Shown here piece by piece: positions 1 to 5,436 of a DNA stretch of 8,951 nt. Origin of the DNA: Microcaldota archaeon (GTDB taxonomy: Archaea > Micrarchaeota > Micrarchaeia > Norongarragalinales > Norongarragalinaceae); the NCBI GenBank assembly GCA_018304285.1, contig JAGVWL010000017.1:1-8951 (forward strand). Reading direction: 5' to 3'. The stretch's first letter is position 1, and each line of letters starts with the position of its first letter. A program made the position numbers and the translations under genes. The notes beneath the pieces are model-generated. The model worked only from the letters and a program-made list of their open reading frames with translations. It ran no database searches and was not told the DNA's origin.

Positions 1-198
1 GTTTACAAGGCGAGAGTGCATGACTTGGGCGCTTTGGGCATAATCGAGCCCGTGCGCGTCAAGAAACAGGCGATCCAGTCTGCAAGCGAAGCTGCCGAAA
101 TGATTTTGCGCATCGACGACATAATTGCGTCGAGAGGCAAGCCCGCATCGCCGGCGGGAGGCGGAATGGGCGGTATGGGCGGCGGCATGGACATGTAA
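1..198 (+). CDS. Thermosome (group II chaperonin) subunit, C-terminal part
   Basis: This is the last 65 codons of an archaeal group II chaperonin subunit. The reading frame is open from base 1, so the gene starts outside the window. The visible protein runs through the family's C-terminal equatorial segment (GIIEPVRVKKQAIQSASEAA, then AEMILRIDDII), which contributes to the ATP-binding equatorial domain. It ends in the Gly/Met-rich tail typical of thermosomes (GGGMGGMGGGMDM). The thermosome is a cytosolic double-ring ATPase that folds proteins in a closed chamber; the tails point into the cavity. A T-rich terminator follows the stop directly. The subunit class (alpha or beta) cannot be told from this fragment. 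Confidence 0.95.
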   Translation, partial: VYKARVHDLGALGIIEPVRVKKQAIQSASEAAEMILRIDDIIASRGKPASPAGGGMGGMGGGMDM

Positions 199-210
199 GT
201 CCCCCGCACT

Positions 211-239
211 CTTTCTTTTTTTTATTTTTTTCTTTATTC
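211..239 (+). terminator. T-rich intrinsic terminator after thermosome gene
   Basis: Just downstream of the thermosome stop is a stretch of almost only T with a few C and A, including runs of 8 and 7 T. Archaeal RNA polymerase terminates at such T-tracts without needing a hairpin, and none is visible here. Confidence 0.7.
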
Positions 240-305
240 TGCACTCTTAACAGTTTTTGCTTTTCTGCCGTCCCAGCTGCAGCCCCCTCGCCGTTCAAAA
301 CCGCG

Positions 306-316
306 CTATTTTTTAA
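306..316 (+). promoter_or_regulatory. Possible TATA box for the CARDB gene pair
   Basis: CTATTTTTTAA lies about 55-60 bases before the first CARDB gene. Transcription starting about 25 bases downstream would leave the GAGGTG ribosome-binding site at 356-361 in the leader. A second AT-rich candidate (TTTATTT, 332-338) would start transcription too close to that site. Only the pattern supports this; there is no conserved BRE to confirm it. Confidence 0.3.
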
Positions 317-369
317 CCACGCTCGACTTGGTTTATTTCGGGAAACAGTTTTAGCGAGGTGTGGGGCTT

Positions 370-888
370 ATGATGAAAGGCTGGAGTTCGGAAAGCACTA
401 CAAACCGCTTGCTCATGATAATCGCGTTGTTCGCTGGAATACTCGCTTTCACCACCGTTTTCGTGCTCGAATCCATGAGCAGGGCTTCGTCCGCACCGCA
501 AACTTCGCTTTCAGGCTATTTCGTTGCAGTCACTCCCTCCGATTCCCTTGCAGCGCGTCCGTCTCGAACGCAGCCAGACTTGTTTACCGAACTCGACCCC
601 AGCGTTGCAGTAAAACGCGGGCAGAGCGTTACGTTCGGCGTGAAAACGCAGAACATAGGCGCCATTGCCTCGAACCCCTCCGTAACTAAAATCACAATAC
701 TGGGCGGTTCAGACTTGGTTTTCGACGTTCCTTCGCTCGCTCCGGGCGCTTTCGCGGCAACCGAATTTCTCGTCAAATGCGACAGGACTGGGTCGAAACT
801 CATCCGTTCGTTCGCGGATTTCGGAAAGCAAATATCTGAGTCGGACGAAACTAACAACATTGACGCAGAGGTAGTTGAATGCCAGTGA
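370..888 (+). CDS. Membrane-anchored CARDB-like domain protein (paralogue 1)
   Basis: A protein of 172 residues. An N-terminal hydrophobic helix at about residues 14-34 acts as signal anchor, followed by a Ser/Ala/Pro-rich linker and one beta-rich domain at about 70-170. That domain has the marks of the CARDB/Ig-like adhesion fold: a 'VKRGQSVTFGVKTQNIG' strand pair, a 'PSLAPGAF' turn and a closing 'ISESDETNN' motif. Two cysteines (in 'LVKCD' and 'VVEC') recur at matching places in the next gene and probably form a disulfide outside the cell. I chose ATG 370 because GAGGTG at 356-361 is 8 bases upstream; a GTG at 361 would overlap that site. The role is probably cell-surface or envelope assembly, but the ligand is unknown. 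It is likely co-transcribed with the paralogue 28 bases downstream. Confidence 0.75.
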   Translation: MMKGWSSESTTNRLLMIIALFAGILAFTTVFVLESMSRASSAPQTSLSGYFVAVTPSDSLAARPSRTQPDLFTELDPSVAVKRGQSVTFGVKTQNIGAIASNPSVTKITILGGSDLVFDVPSLAPGAFAATEFLVKCDRTGSKLIRSFADFGKQISESDETNNIDAEVVECQ

Positions 889-916
889 GGATTTCAAACC
901 GCACGGTGGGCTTGCA

Positions 917-1393
917 ATGCTGAAATCCCTCTCGTTTTTTGCAGTGCTCGCGGTCTTCGTTTTCGCAGTACTGTTTTTTGCAAACCCCGATTCCGTCGCC
1001 AAAGTCGTCGGAAACGTGAAAATCCAGCCTTGGCTTCCCGACTACACTGCGGCCATATACTCGCGAGGGGATTACGGGGACACACTGGAGGAAGGGATTT
1101 TGATTTTGAAGGTCGGCGGCACCGCCCAGCTTCTCGTCACCACGAGAAACTCCGGTTCGACTGCCGCCTCCAAAGTTTCGAACACAGTCGTCGAAAACGG
1201 CTTTGACTTTTCCATTCCCGCCTTGGGTGCGGGAAGGGACGTGACGAAACAGTTTTCCTTCACTTGCGAGAAGGAAGGGCGGCGCGTGATTTCAGCGCAG
1301 GCAGACTATTACAATTCCGTTCGCGAGGCCAACGAGGGGAATAACGAAGCGCTGATTTCAATCAGTTGCGTGAACTTCTCCCCTACTGCGTAA
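917..1393 (+). CDS. Membrane-anchored CARDB-like domain protein (paralogue 2)
   Basis: A protein of 158 residues built like its upstream neighbour. It has an N-terminal membrane helix (about residues 3-22, very Phe/Val-rich), a short linker, and one CARDB-like beta domain with 'KVGGTAQLLVTTRNSGS', 'IPALGAG' and the closing 'VREANEGNNE'. Both genes carry a Cys after the sixth-strand equivalent ('FTCEKEG') and a Cys near the C-terminus ('ISISC'), so the pair most likely arose by tandem duplication and shares a disulfide. ATG 917 is preferred, with GGTGGG at 905-910. A TTG at 875 in the same frame would overlap the upstream stop codon but would place charged residues before the helix. The stop is one base from the 3' end of the convergent PGI gene. 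Confidence 0.75.
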   Translation: MLKSLSFFAVLAVFVFAVLFFANPDSVAKVVGNVKIQPWLPDYTAAIYSRGDYGDTLEEGILILKVGGTAQLLVTTRNSGSTAASKVSNTVVENGFDFSIPALGAGRDVTKQFSFTCEKEGRRVISAQADYYNSVREANEGNNEALISISCVNFSPTA

Positions 1394-1394
1394 G

Positions 1395-2141
1395 CTACTT
1401 GCGCAGGAAATCGAACTTGTCCGGGCTTTCGGTGAATTGCGCGTAAATGTTGTCTCCGTCGAACTGCTGGTTCAAGGGCAAGTCCATGGCGTTGATTTTT
1501 TTGATTAGCGGCAGGTTGGGATAGTTTTCGTTGGGGACGGGCGAATCGTCTATCAACTCGAAGTACGCGCCCCCGCCTTTCAGCCTGTAAGGGTCGTACT
1601 CGCTCTTGAACAATCCCGTAATGTTTGCGGAAACCAGCGTGGAAGGCGAGGGGTTTATGGAAATGTGGCCGTAGCCGTTGGGAACGACGACCTTGTCTCC
1701 TTTTTTCGCCTTGACCAAAAGCACTTCATCCACTCCCTGCGTTTGCTCGTCCAAACGCTGGAGCAGGTAATGCCCTTCACCCTCCAAAACCTCGTAGATT
1801 TCGGCGTAACGCGCTCCCGAGGGACCTTGCGGGTGGTAATGCCCCAGTGTCTTGTTGAATTCCCTTCCCAAATCGAACGGCGGGATTACCGTAATGTCGT
1901 AAGACAGTTCCAAAGGCGGCATTTTGAACAGTTCGGACTCGCTCTTGCGCGCGATGCTCCTGAACATGAAGTATTGCACCCGCTTCTTGTCTGCTTTTGC
2001 TAAAAACGCCTTGTCGGAAACGACGCTTTCCATTTCCCCGAGCGTGCACGTTGCCGGCGCAAGTTCCACGCCGTCGAAGTAAAGCTTTTTCTCGGAATCG
2101 TCGTACTCCAAATCCAGCGGGAACGCATTGAGTCTTATCAT
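1395..2141 (-). CDS. pgi: Cupin-type glucose-6-phosphate isomerase
   Basis: A protein of 248 residues belonging to the metal-dependent cupin PGI family of archaea. This family is unrelated to the SIS-fold PGI of bacteria and eukaryotes. It interconverts glucose 6-phosphate and fructose 6-phosphate in the cytosol. The cupin core is clear: 'TLGHYHPQG' gives His101 and His103, 'AEIYEVLEGEGHYLLQ' gives Glu114, and 'PNGYGHISIN' gives His159. These match the metal ligands known from the Pyrococcus furiosus enzyme. The protein is longer than that enzyme (about 190 residues), with roughly 65 extra N-terminal residues and a C-terminal extension, as in other long members. ATG 2141 is preceded by GGAG 7 bases upstream. 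The gene lies 52 bases after tRNA-Arg on the same strand and converges on the CARDB pair with a one-base gap. Confidence 0.92.
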   Translation of the reverse strand: MIRLNAFPLDLEYDDSEKKLYFDGVELAPATCTLGEMESVVSDKAFLAKADKKRVQYFMFRSIARKSESELFKMPPLELSYDITVIPPFDLGREFNKTLGHYHPQGPSGARYAEIYEVLEGEGHYLLQRLDEQTQGVDEVLLVKAKKGDKVVVPNGYGHISINPSPSTLVSANITGLFKSEYDPYRLKGGGAYFELIDDSPVPNENYPNLPLIKKINAMDLPLNQQFDGDNIYAQFTESPDKFDFLRK

Positions 2142-2163
2142 TGCAATACTCCACTCGCGCGTA

Positions 2164-2173
2164 CGATAAAAAC
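2164..2173 (-). promoter_or_regulatory. Possible TATA box for pgi
   Basis: On the minus strand GTTTTTATCG lies about 26 bases upstream of the pgi start, which is TATA-box distance for a near-leaderless transcript. The GGAG upstream of the ATG argues for a slightly longer leader, so read-through from tRNA-Arg is an alternative. Confidence 0.3.
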
Positions 2174-2193
2174 AATTGCCTTTTTTGTTGAAG

Positions 2194-2390
2194 CGGGCCT
2201 AGGGGGATTTGGACCCCCGACCTCCTGCTGCCTTGCCCCTTTCTTTACCTTGCCTTTCTTTTAGAAAAAGAAAGGCGAGGGTGCCGCCAAAGAAAACTAT
2301 TTTTTCTTTTGACACGCCTGACTTTTCTTTTCGCAAAAGAAAAGTCTGGCTTAGAAGGCAGTTGCTCTGTCCAGGCTGAGCTATAGGCCC
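2194..2390 (-). tRNA. tRNA-Arg (anticodon UCU) with a large intron
   Basis: The minus strand folds as a tRNA. The acceptor GGGCCTA/TAGGCCC pairs perfectly with G73. The D arm is GCTC...GAGC, the anticodon stem is ACTGC/GCAGG (one mismatch at 27-43), and the loop is CTTCTAA with anticodon TCT. The variable loop is AGGTC and the T arm GGGGG-TCCAAAT-CCCCC. The mature tRNA would be 75 nt, without encoded CCA. A roughly 122-nt intron at 2230-2351 interrupts it after position 37, the canonical archaeal site. Around the junctions, bulges TAA and GCA can be drawn symmetrically about a short helix (one C-C mismatch), which fits a relaxed bulge-helix-bulge cut by the tRNA endonuclease. T-loop position 55 is C rather than the usual U, which is odd for a pseudouridine site. 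Confidence 0.9.
2230..2351 (-). other. tRNA-Arg intron made of A/T-rich palindromes
   Basis: This 122-nt intron is much longer than most archaeal tRNA introns. It consists mostly of hairpins. At 2320-2331/2335-2346 there is a perfect 12-bp stem (GACTTTTCTTTT) with a 3-nt loop, extended by a further GCC/GGC beyond one mismatch. At 2252-2262/2266-2276 there is a perfect 11-bp stem (GCCTTTCTTTT) with a 3-nt loop, extended to 15 bp with one G-U. Between them, at 2288-2312, is a weaker CAAAGAAAA hairpin. No homing-endonuclease motif is present; an open frame through it only translates the palindromes. Confidence 0.8.
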
Positions 2391-2417
2391 ACGCTCCAAG
2401 TTTTTTTGAGTTGGAAT

Positions 2418-2426
2418 CTTTAAAAC
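2418..2426 (-). promoter_or_regulatory. Probable TATA box for tRNA-Arg
   Basis: GTTTTAAAG on the minus strand lies about 28-36 bases upstream of the first base of the tRNA, the usual place for an archaeal TATA box when the 5' end of the precursor is close to the mature end. Confidence 0.4.
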
Positions 2427-2447
2427 AGCTTTCTTAAGCGAACGGCT

Positions 2448-2780
2448 TTAGATTCCGATGAGGTTGCGTGCGAAAGAGTAAAAGCCTTGCCACTGGTAAA
2501 TCGCGTGGATTATTCCCACTGCGAACAGCAGCAGCGCGAAAAGGCGGAGGTGTTCGTACTTGATCCAAATCAAATAGGCGAGCGCCGCGGAAGGGGATAC
2601 TACGAGCCAGATTGCGAGGAGGATTATTTCGTTGTCTGTGAAAAGCTGTTTTGCTTCCGCGTAGAAAGCGGGAGGCTGGCGCTTGTACGGCACGTATTCG
2701 CCGGCGTCGCGGTAGTCGATAAGGCTTTTTTGCTGCCTGCCTATCGAAACAATGCGCGGTTGCCTGGATTCTCCAATCAT
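2448..2780 (-). CDS. Small membrane protein of unknown function, two helices
   Basis: Not recognised. A protein of 110 residues with a polar, basic N-terminal half (residues 1-50) and two hydrophobic segments: about 52-73, with a central 'VVSPSAALAYLIWI', and about 78-96. It ends in a short aromatic/basic tail ('YSFARNLIGI'). The two helices are joined by a charged 'KYEH' turn, so both ends are likely on the same side of the membrane. ATG 2780 is preferred over an in-frame TTG at 2813, because a clear TATA-like box at 2821-2829 would start transcription downstream of that TTG. No ribosome-binding site is obvious, so translation may be nearly leaderless. Neighbours are tRNA genes and give no functional clue. 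Confidence 0.6.
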   Translation of the reverse strand: MIGESRQPRIVSIGRQQKSLIDYRDAGEYVPYKRQPPAFYAEAKQLFTDNEIILLAIWLVVSPSAALAYLIWIKYEHLRLFALLLFAVGIIHAIYQWQGFYSFARNLIGI

Positions 2781-2820
2781 GCAATTTCGAGGTCTCTTTA
2801 ATGCTTCAAACAATCCGGCG

Positions 2821-2829
2821 AATAAATAT
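2821..2829 (-). promoter_or_regulatory. TATA-like box for the small membrane protein gene
   Basis: ATATTTATT on the minus strand predicts transcription starting around 2795-2800, a short distance before ATG 2780. This helps choose the start codon of the membrane protein. Confidence 0.4.
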
Positions 2830-2901
2830 GTTGCCCAACCGCCTTAGCGCGGGGGCACCAGTGGATTTTATTTGCTTTTGCGAACACATTTTTAGGTTAA
2901 A

Positions 2902-2974
2902 GGGGGATTGGGGTAGCCTGGCATCCTGCGAGCTTCGGGAGTTCGCGACCTGAGTTCGAATCTCAGATCCCCCA
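2902..2974 (+). tRNA. tRNA-Pro (anticodon CGG)
   Basis: The 73-nt sequence folds as a cloverleaf. The acceptor GGGGGAT/ATCCCCC carries discriminator A, and the D arm is GGGT...ATCC around AGCCTGGC. The anticodon stem CGAGC/GTTCG closes the loop TTCGGGA, with U33 before anticodon CGG. The T arm is CTGAG-TTCGAAT-CTCAG. One more G-C pair can extend the anticodon stem. There is no intron and no encoded CCA, so CCA is added afterwards. The gene precedes aspS by 44 bases on the same strand. Confidence 0.93.
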
Positions 2975-3018
2975 TTCTTAAAAACCAAAATCTATAAGGA
3001 TTGTGAGGAACGAAAACG

Positions 3019-4317
3019 ATGGAACTTTCACACTCTCTATCTCAAATAACCCCTGCGCTGGACGGCAAAAAAGTGCGCGTCGCGGGCTGGGTGCACGAAA
3101 AGCGTGATATGGGAAAACTCGTGTTTCTCGTCCTGCGCGAGCGCGAAGGCCTGGCGCAGTTGACCATAAAAAAAACCGAGCAGCCGGAGCTTGCGGCAAT
3201 TGCCGACACTCTCATAAAGGAAACGAGCGTTTTGGCCGAGGGCGTAGTGAAGAAAAACCCTTCAGTCTCTGCGTTCGGATGCGAAATATCTCCCTCGACT
3301 ATCGAAGTGTTGGGGCGGGTGGTCAAGCAAGTGCCTTTCGAGCTTACGGGCAAAGTTCCTGCGGACATCGACGTTCGGCTGGACAACCGCAGCGTTGACT
3401 TGCGGCGTTTGGAAACCCAGGCTACTTTCAAGATTCGCGGTGAATTGCAAAAGGCGTTCCGCGAGAAGGCTTTGGAATTGGAATTCCAGGAAATCAACAC
3501 TCCCACGCTTTTGGAAAGCGCGAGCGAAGGCGGAACCGACGTTTTCGAAGTAAAGTATTTCGAGAAAAAAGCTTTCCTTGCCCAAAGCCCGCAGTTGTAC
3601 AAGCAGCTTGCGGTGTTGGGGGGAATGACGCGCGTTTTCATGACCGCTCCCGTCTTCCGCGCCGAAAAGCACAACACGACCGTGCACTTGAACGAAAGCA
3701 CCCAGATGGATATCGAATGCGCTTTCATCGACGACAACCAGGCCATAAGCTATTTGGAAGAGTTTTTCCTCCATATCCTGCGCAGCGTCAAGAAAAACTG
3801 CGCTTCGCAATTGAAGTTTTTGGGCGCAGAGTATGAAGTTCCCGAGCGCGTGCCGCGCTTTACTTACGATGAAATCCTCGAAAAGCTGGACAAGAAAGGC
3901 TTCAAGATAGACTGGGGGCAGGACATTCCAAAGGAAGCAGACTCGCAACTGCCGAAAATCTTGGGTGCGGAAGTTTTCTTCACCACGCGCTGGCCTACCC
4001 TGGCAAGGGCTTTTTACGCCATGCCACTCGAGGAAAACCCGAAGATATCGAAATCGTACGACTTGGTTTTCAAGGGGCTGGAGATAGCGAGCGGCGCGCA
4101 GAGAATCCACGATCCCGACGTTCTCGTGGCCCAGCTCAAGGCGCGCAACCTTAATCCCGGCGATTTCGAGTGGTACGTGGACGCTTTCCGTTACGGCGCA
4201 GTTCCGCACGCGGGCTGGAGCATCGGCGCAGAGCGGTTGTGCATGAAGCTCGCAAATCGCGCGAACATTCGCGAGTGCGCTTTGTTCCCGCGCGACCGCA
4301 ACAGGCTAACCCCCTGA
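3019..4317 (+). CDS. aspS: Aspartyl-tRNA synthetase, archaeal type, probably non-discriminating
   Basis: A class IIb synthetase of 432 residues, normal for the archaeal/eukaryotic type (bacterial enzymes are near 590). It charges tRNA with aspartate in the cytosol. The N-terminal OB-fold anticodon domain spans about 1-105, and the catalytic core follows. That core includes 'AQSPQLYKQ' (188-196), motif 2 'FRAEKHNT' with Arg214 and Glu216, 'SGAQRIHD' (358-365) and motif 3 'SIGAERL' with Arg406. It ends in the conserved 'FPRDRNRLTP'. Residue 26 is His ('GWVHE') where tRNA-Asp-specific archaeal enzymes have Trp. The lysine those enzymes carry near residue 85 is also missing ('KKNPSVSAFG'). Both point to an enzyme that also charges tRNA-Asn with Asp, for amidation by a GatCAB-type amidotransferase. 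GTGAGG at 3003-3008 is a plausible ribosome-binding site. The last 12 bases overlap the convergent glycosyltransferase gene. Confidence 0.96.
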   Translation: MELSHSLSQITPALDGKKVRVAGWVHEKRDMGKLVFLVLREREGLAQLTIKKTEQPELAAIADTLIKETSVLAEGVVKKNPSVSAFGCEISPSTIEVLGRVVKQVPFELTGKVPADIDVRLDNRSVDLRRLETQATFKIRGELQKAFREKALELEFQEINTPTLLESASEGGTDVFEVKYFEKKAFLAQSPQLYKQLAVLGGMTRVFMTAPVFRAEKHNTTVHLNESTQMDIECAFIDDNQAISYLEEFFLHILRSVKKNCASQLKFLGAEYEVPERVPRFTYDEILEKLDKKGFKIDWGQDIPKEADSQLPKILGAEVFFTTRWPTLARAFYAMPLEENPKISKSYDLVFKGLEIASGAQRIHDPDVLVAQLKARNLNPGDFEWYVDAFRYGAVPHAGWSIGAERLCMKLANRANIRECALFPRDRNRLTP

Positions 4318-5040
4318 TTTTTCTATCGCTGCATCTATCCTGGCTAATGCCTTCTTTAAAGCCCGGCCGTCAACTTTGCGGCCGCGCTCTTTCGCCTTCA
4401 TGGCAATAGCGTGGGCGATTTGCCTCGCCCGCTTTTTCAAGACCTTTGCCCCCAGTTTCCCCTTGAAAACCGGGTTTATCCTGCCGAGGCTGACGCTTTC
4501 CACACGCGCGCCCCCCAACGCCAGGTCTATGTTCATTCCGGCTTCAACCCCGAAATCAGGAACAAACTTGAGTTGCAGTGCAGTCTGCTTGGATAAGGCG
4601 CGCAGTCCGCTCAAGGGAGTGTCCGGAAAAACTTTTTCCACTTCGGGAAAACAGGATTTGATTAGCGGCCTGTAAACCAATTCCGTGAAAGATTGCGCGA
4701 ACGGCGAGCGGTACGTGCCTATCGCAACATCGCAGTTGCCCTTTGCGACCGGATTCGCAAGAATCTTGAACATGCGGGGGAAAACGTTTTTCAAGTCCGC
4801 ATCGAAAAAAATGATTGTGCTGCCTGAAGCTTTTTTTACGCCTGCAGCCATTGCCGCGCCTTTGCCCCGGCGTTTCGCTTTCACCACCCTTGCTCCTGCC
4901 TCGCGAGCTTTCCGCACGGTCGCGTCCGTGGAAAAGCTGTCGACCACGATTACTTCCGCGTCGGGAAACGCGGAGCGCGCGGCCCGGGCCGTTTTACCGA
5001 TGGTCGCCTCTTCGTCAAGCGTGGGAATCACTATGCTCAA
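4306..5040 (-). CDS. Family 2 glycosyltransferase, GpgS-like
   Basis: A soluble GT-A glycosyltransferase of 244 residues. Residues 1-110 form the nucleotide-sugar domain: 'SIVIPTLDEE', 'VIVVDSFSTDAT' and 'IIFFDAD', with the metal-binding DAD at 80-82. The second half resembles glucosyl-3-phosphoglycerate synthase: 'TPLSGLRAL' (141-149), then 'VPDFGVEAGMNIDLAL' (160-175), the region that holds the acceptor and its Glu. It may therefore make glucosyl- or mannosyl-phosphoglycerate-type solutes or another glycoside; the donor cannot be read from sequence. There are no membrane helices. A C-terminal Lys/Arg/Ala-rich helical stretch (about 194-244) is unusual. The start is uncertain: TTG 5040 gives 'MSIVIP', with GGAGG 24 bases upstream in a hairpin loop. 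An ATA codon 9 bases after GGAGG would add five residues. The 3' end overlaps aspS by 12 bases. Confidence 0.85.
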   Translation of the reverse strand: MSIVIPTLDEEATIGKTARAARSAFPDAEVIVVDSFSTDATVRKAREAGARVVKAKRRGKGAAMAAGVKKASGSTIIFFDADLKNVFPRMFKILANPVAKGNCDVAIGTYRSPFAQSFTELVYRPLIKSCFPEVEKVFPDTPLSGLRALSKQTALQLKFVPDFGVEAGMNIDLALGGARVESVSLGRINPVFKGKLGAKVLKKRARQIAHAIAMKAKERGRKVDGRALKKALARIDAAIEKSGG

Positions 5041-5043
5041 TCG

Positions 5044-5123
5044 GCTTTTCGCTATCCGCCCTCGCCTCCTTCCAGCATATAGCGAAAAGCGAAAGTAATT
5101 GAACTTTCTGCAGCTTTTCGCTA
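5044..5123 (-). promoter_or_regulatory. Leader with three copies of one pairing arm before the glycosyltransferase
   Basis: Arm GCTTTTCGCTAT (5044-5055) pairs perfectly over 12 bp with 5079-5090. The 11-base copy at 5113-5123 can pair with the same middle arm. Read on the minus strand, the middle arm can form a hairpin with either the upstream or the downstream copy, but not both. The downstream hairpin ends 3 bases before TTG 5040, and its 23-nt loop contains the only strong Shine-Dalgarno-like sequence (GGAAGGAGG). The same loop opens with ATG, and a 9-codon frame (5078 to 5052, including stop) ends inside the stem. The layout looks like a translational switch, but that function is inferred. 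Confidence 0.45.
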
Positions 5124-5167
5124 GTTGCAGAAGGCAAGAAGAAAGTTCAAATAATTTTGCCTTCTGC
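5099..5167. repeat. Interleaved perfect inverted repeats (A1-B1-A2-B2)
   Basis: TTGAACTTTCT (5099-5109) is the perfect complement of 5140-5150. GCAGAAGGCAA (5127-5137) is the perfect complement of 5157-5167. B1 lies inside the loop of the A hairpin and B2 outside it. In RNA the two stems would form an H-type pseudoknot or exclude one another. Confidence 0.8.
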
Positions 5168-5289
5168 TATAAGTGAAGCATTTTGCTTTTAAAAGCTTAG
5201 AGCAAGGCTTGAGGCACGGCGTTGAAGCGCTCCTGGCATGCATTTCTTCAAGTAAAGCAAACTTTACCTCGGCATGGCGTGAGTCTAAG

Positions 5290-5315
5290 TGCAGGGGGAG
5301 TGTGCAGGGGGAGTG
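5290..5315 (+). repeat. Tandem 13-bp repeat TGCAGGGGGAGTG, two copies
   Basis: TGCAGGGGGAGTG occurs twice back to back (5290-5302 and 5303-5315). Its core also occurs at 5385-5396 (GGCAGGGGGAGT), 6953-6964 and 8065-8076, always in intergenic DNA and always in the same orientation. Confidence 0.85.
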
Positions 5316-5337
5316 ACTCTAGAATGTTTCTAGAGTC
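5315..5337 (+). repeat. 10-bp hairpin GACTCTAGAA/TTCTAGAGTC
   Basis: A perfect 10-bp inverted repeat with a 3-base loop follows directly on the tandem 13-mer. The same arrangement, a TGCAGGGGGAGT core followed by ACTCTAG...CTAGAGTCTG, recurs at 8065-8101. No T-tract follows, so it is not a standard terminator. Confidence 0.8.
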
Positions 5338-5384
5338 TGTAGCCTAGTATCTGACGGATTATCTGTCGTCGGGGTGCCGTCCGA

Positions 5385-5403
5385 GGCAGGGGGAGTTTAA
5401 ATA
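5385..5403 (+). promoter_or_regulatory. Promoter of the 171-residue protein gene
   Basis: TTTAAATA (5396-5403) is a good archaeal TATA box predicting a start near 5424-5428. That is just ahead of a GCGAGGG ribosome-binding site (5424-5430) and ATG 5437. A copy of the island's G-rich motif (GGCAGGGGGAGT, 5385-5396) abuts the box where BRE or activator sites lie. Confidence 0.55.
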
Positions 5404-5436
5404 CCGAAGGTTATACAATTTTTGCGAGGGATTGCC

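Larger units (their letters stand above)
5041..5421. other. Gene-free stretch filled with inverted repeats
   Basis: This 380-base stretch between the glycosyltransferase (leftward) and the 5437 gene (rightward) has no convincing coding sequence. It contains the three-arm leader repeat (5044-5123), interleaved arms (5099-5167), the palindrome GCTTTTAAAAGC (5185-5196) and a long-loop TTGAAG/CTTCAA pair (5222-5227/5246-5251). Further along are a GTAAAG/CTTTAC hairpin (5252-5267), the tandem 13-mer (5290-5315), a strong hairpin (5315-5337), a GACGG/CCGTC pair (5353-5357/5377-5381) and the promoter of the next gene. Confidence 0.7.

Noticed and set aside
2199..2399. 66-codon open frame on the minus strand across tRNA-Arg
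   Set aside because: It translates the tRNA and its intron palindromes. The Lys/Phe-rich stretch comes from the A/T-rich hairpins, so it is not a protein gene.
3262..4209. Long open frame (315 codons) on the minus strand opposite aspS
   Set aside because: The plus-strand frame is a clear full-length AspRS. The antisense frame results from its GC-rich codons.
5290..5315. CRISPR array
   Set aside because: The two 13-bp units are back to back without spacers, and the other copies are hundreds of bases apart.
5315..5337. Intrinsic terminator
   Set aside because: The stem is strong but no T-tract follows and no gene on the plus strand precedes it. The shared arrangement with 8065-8101 points to a repeat element.
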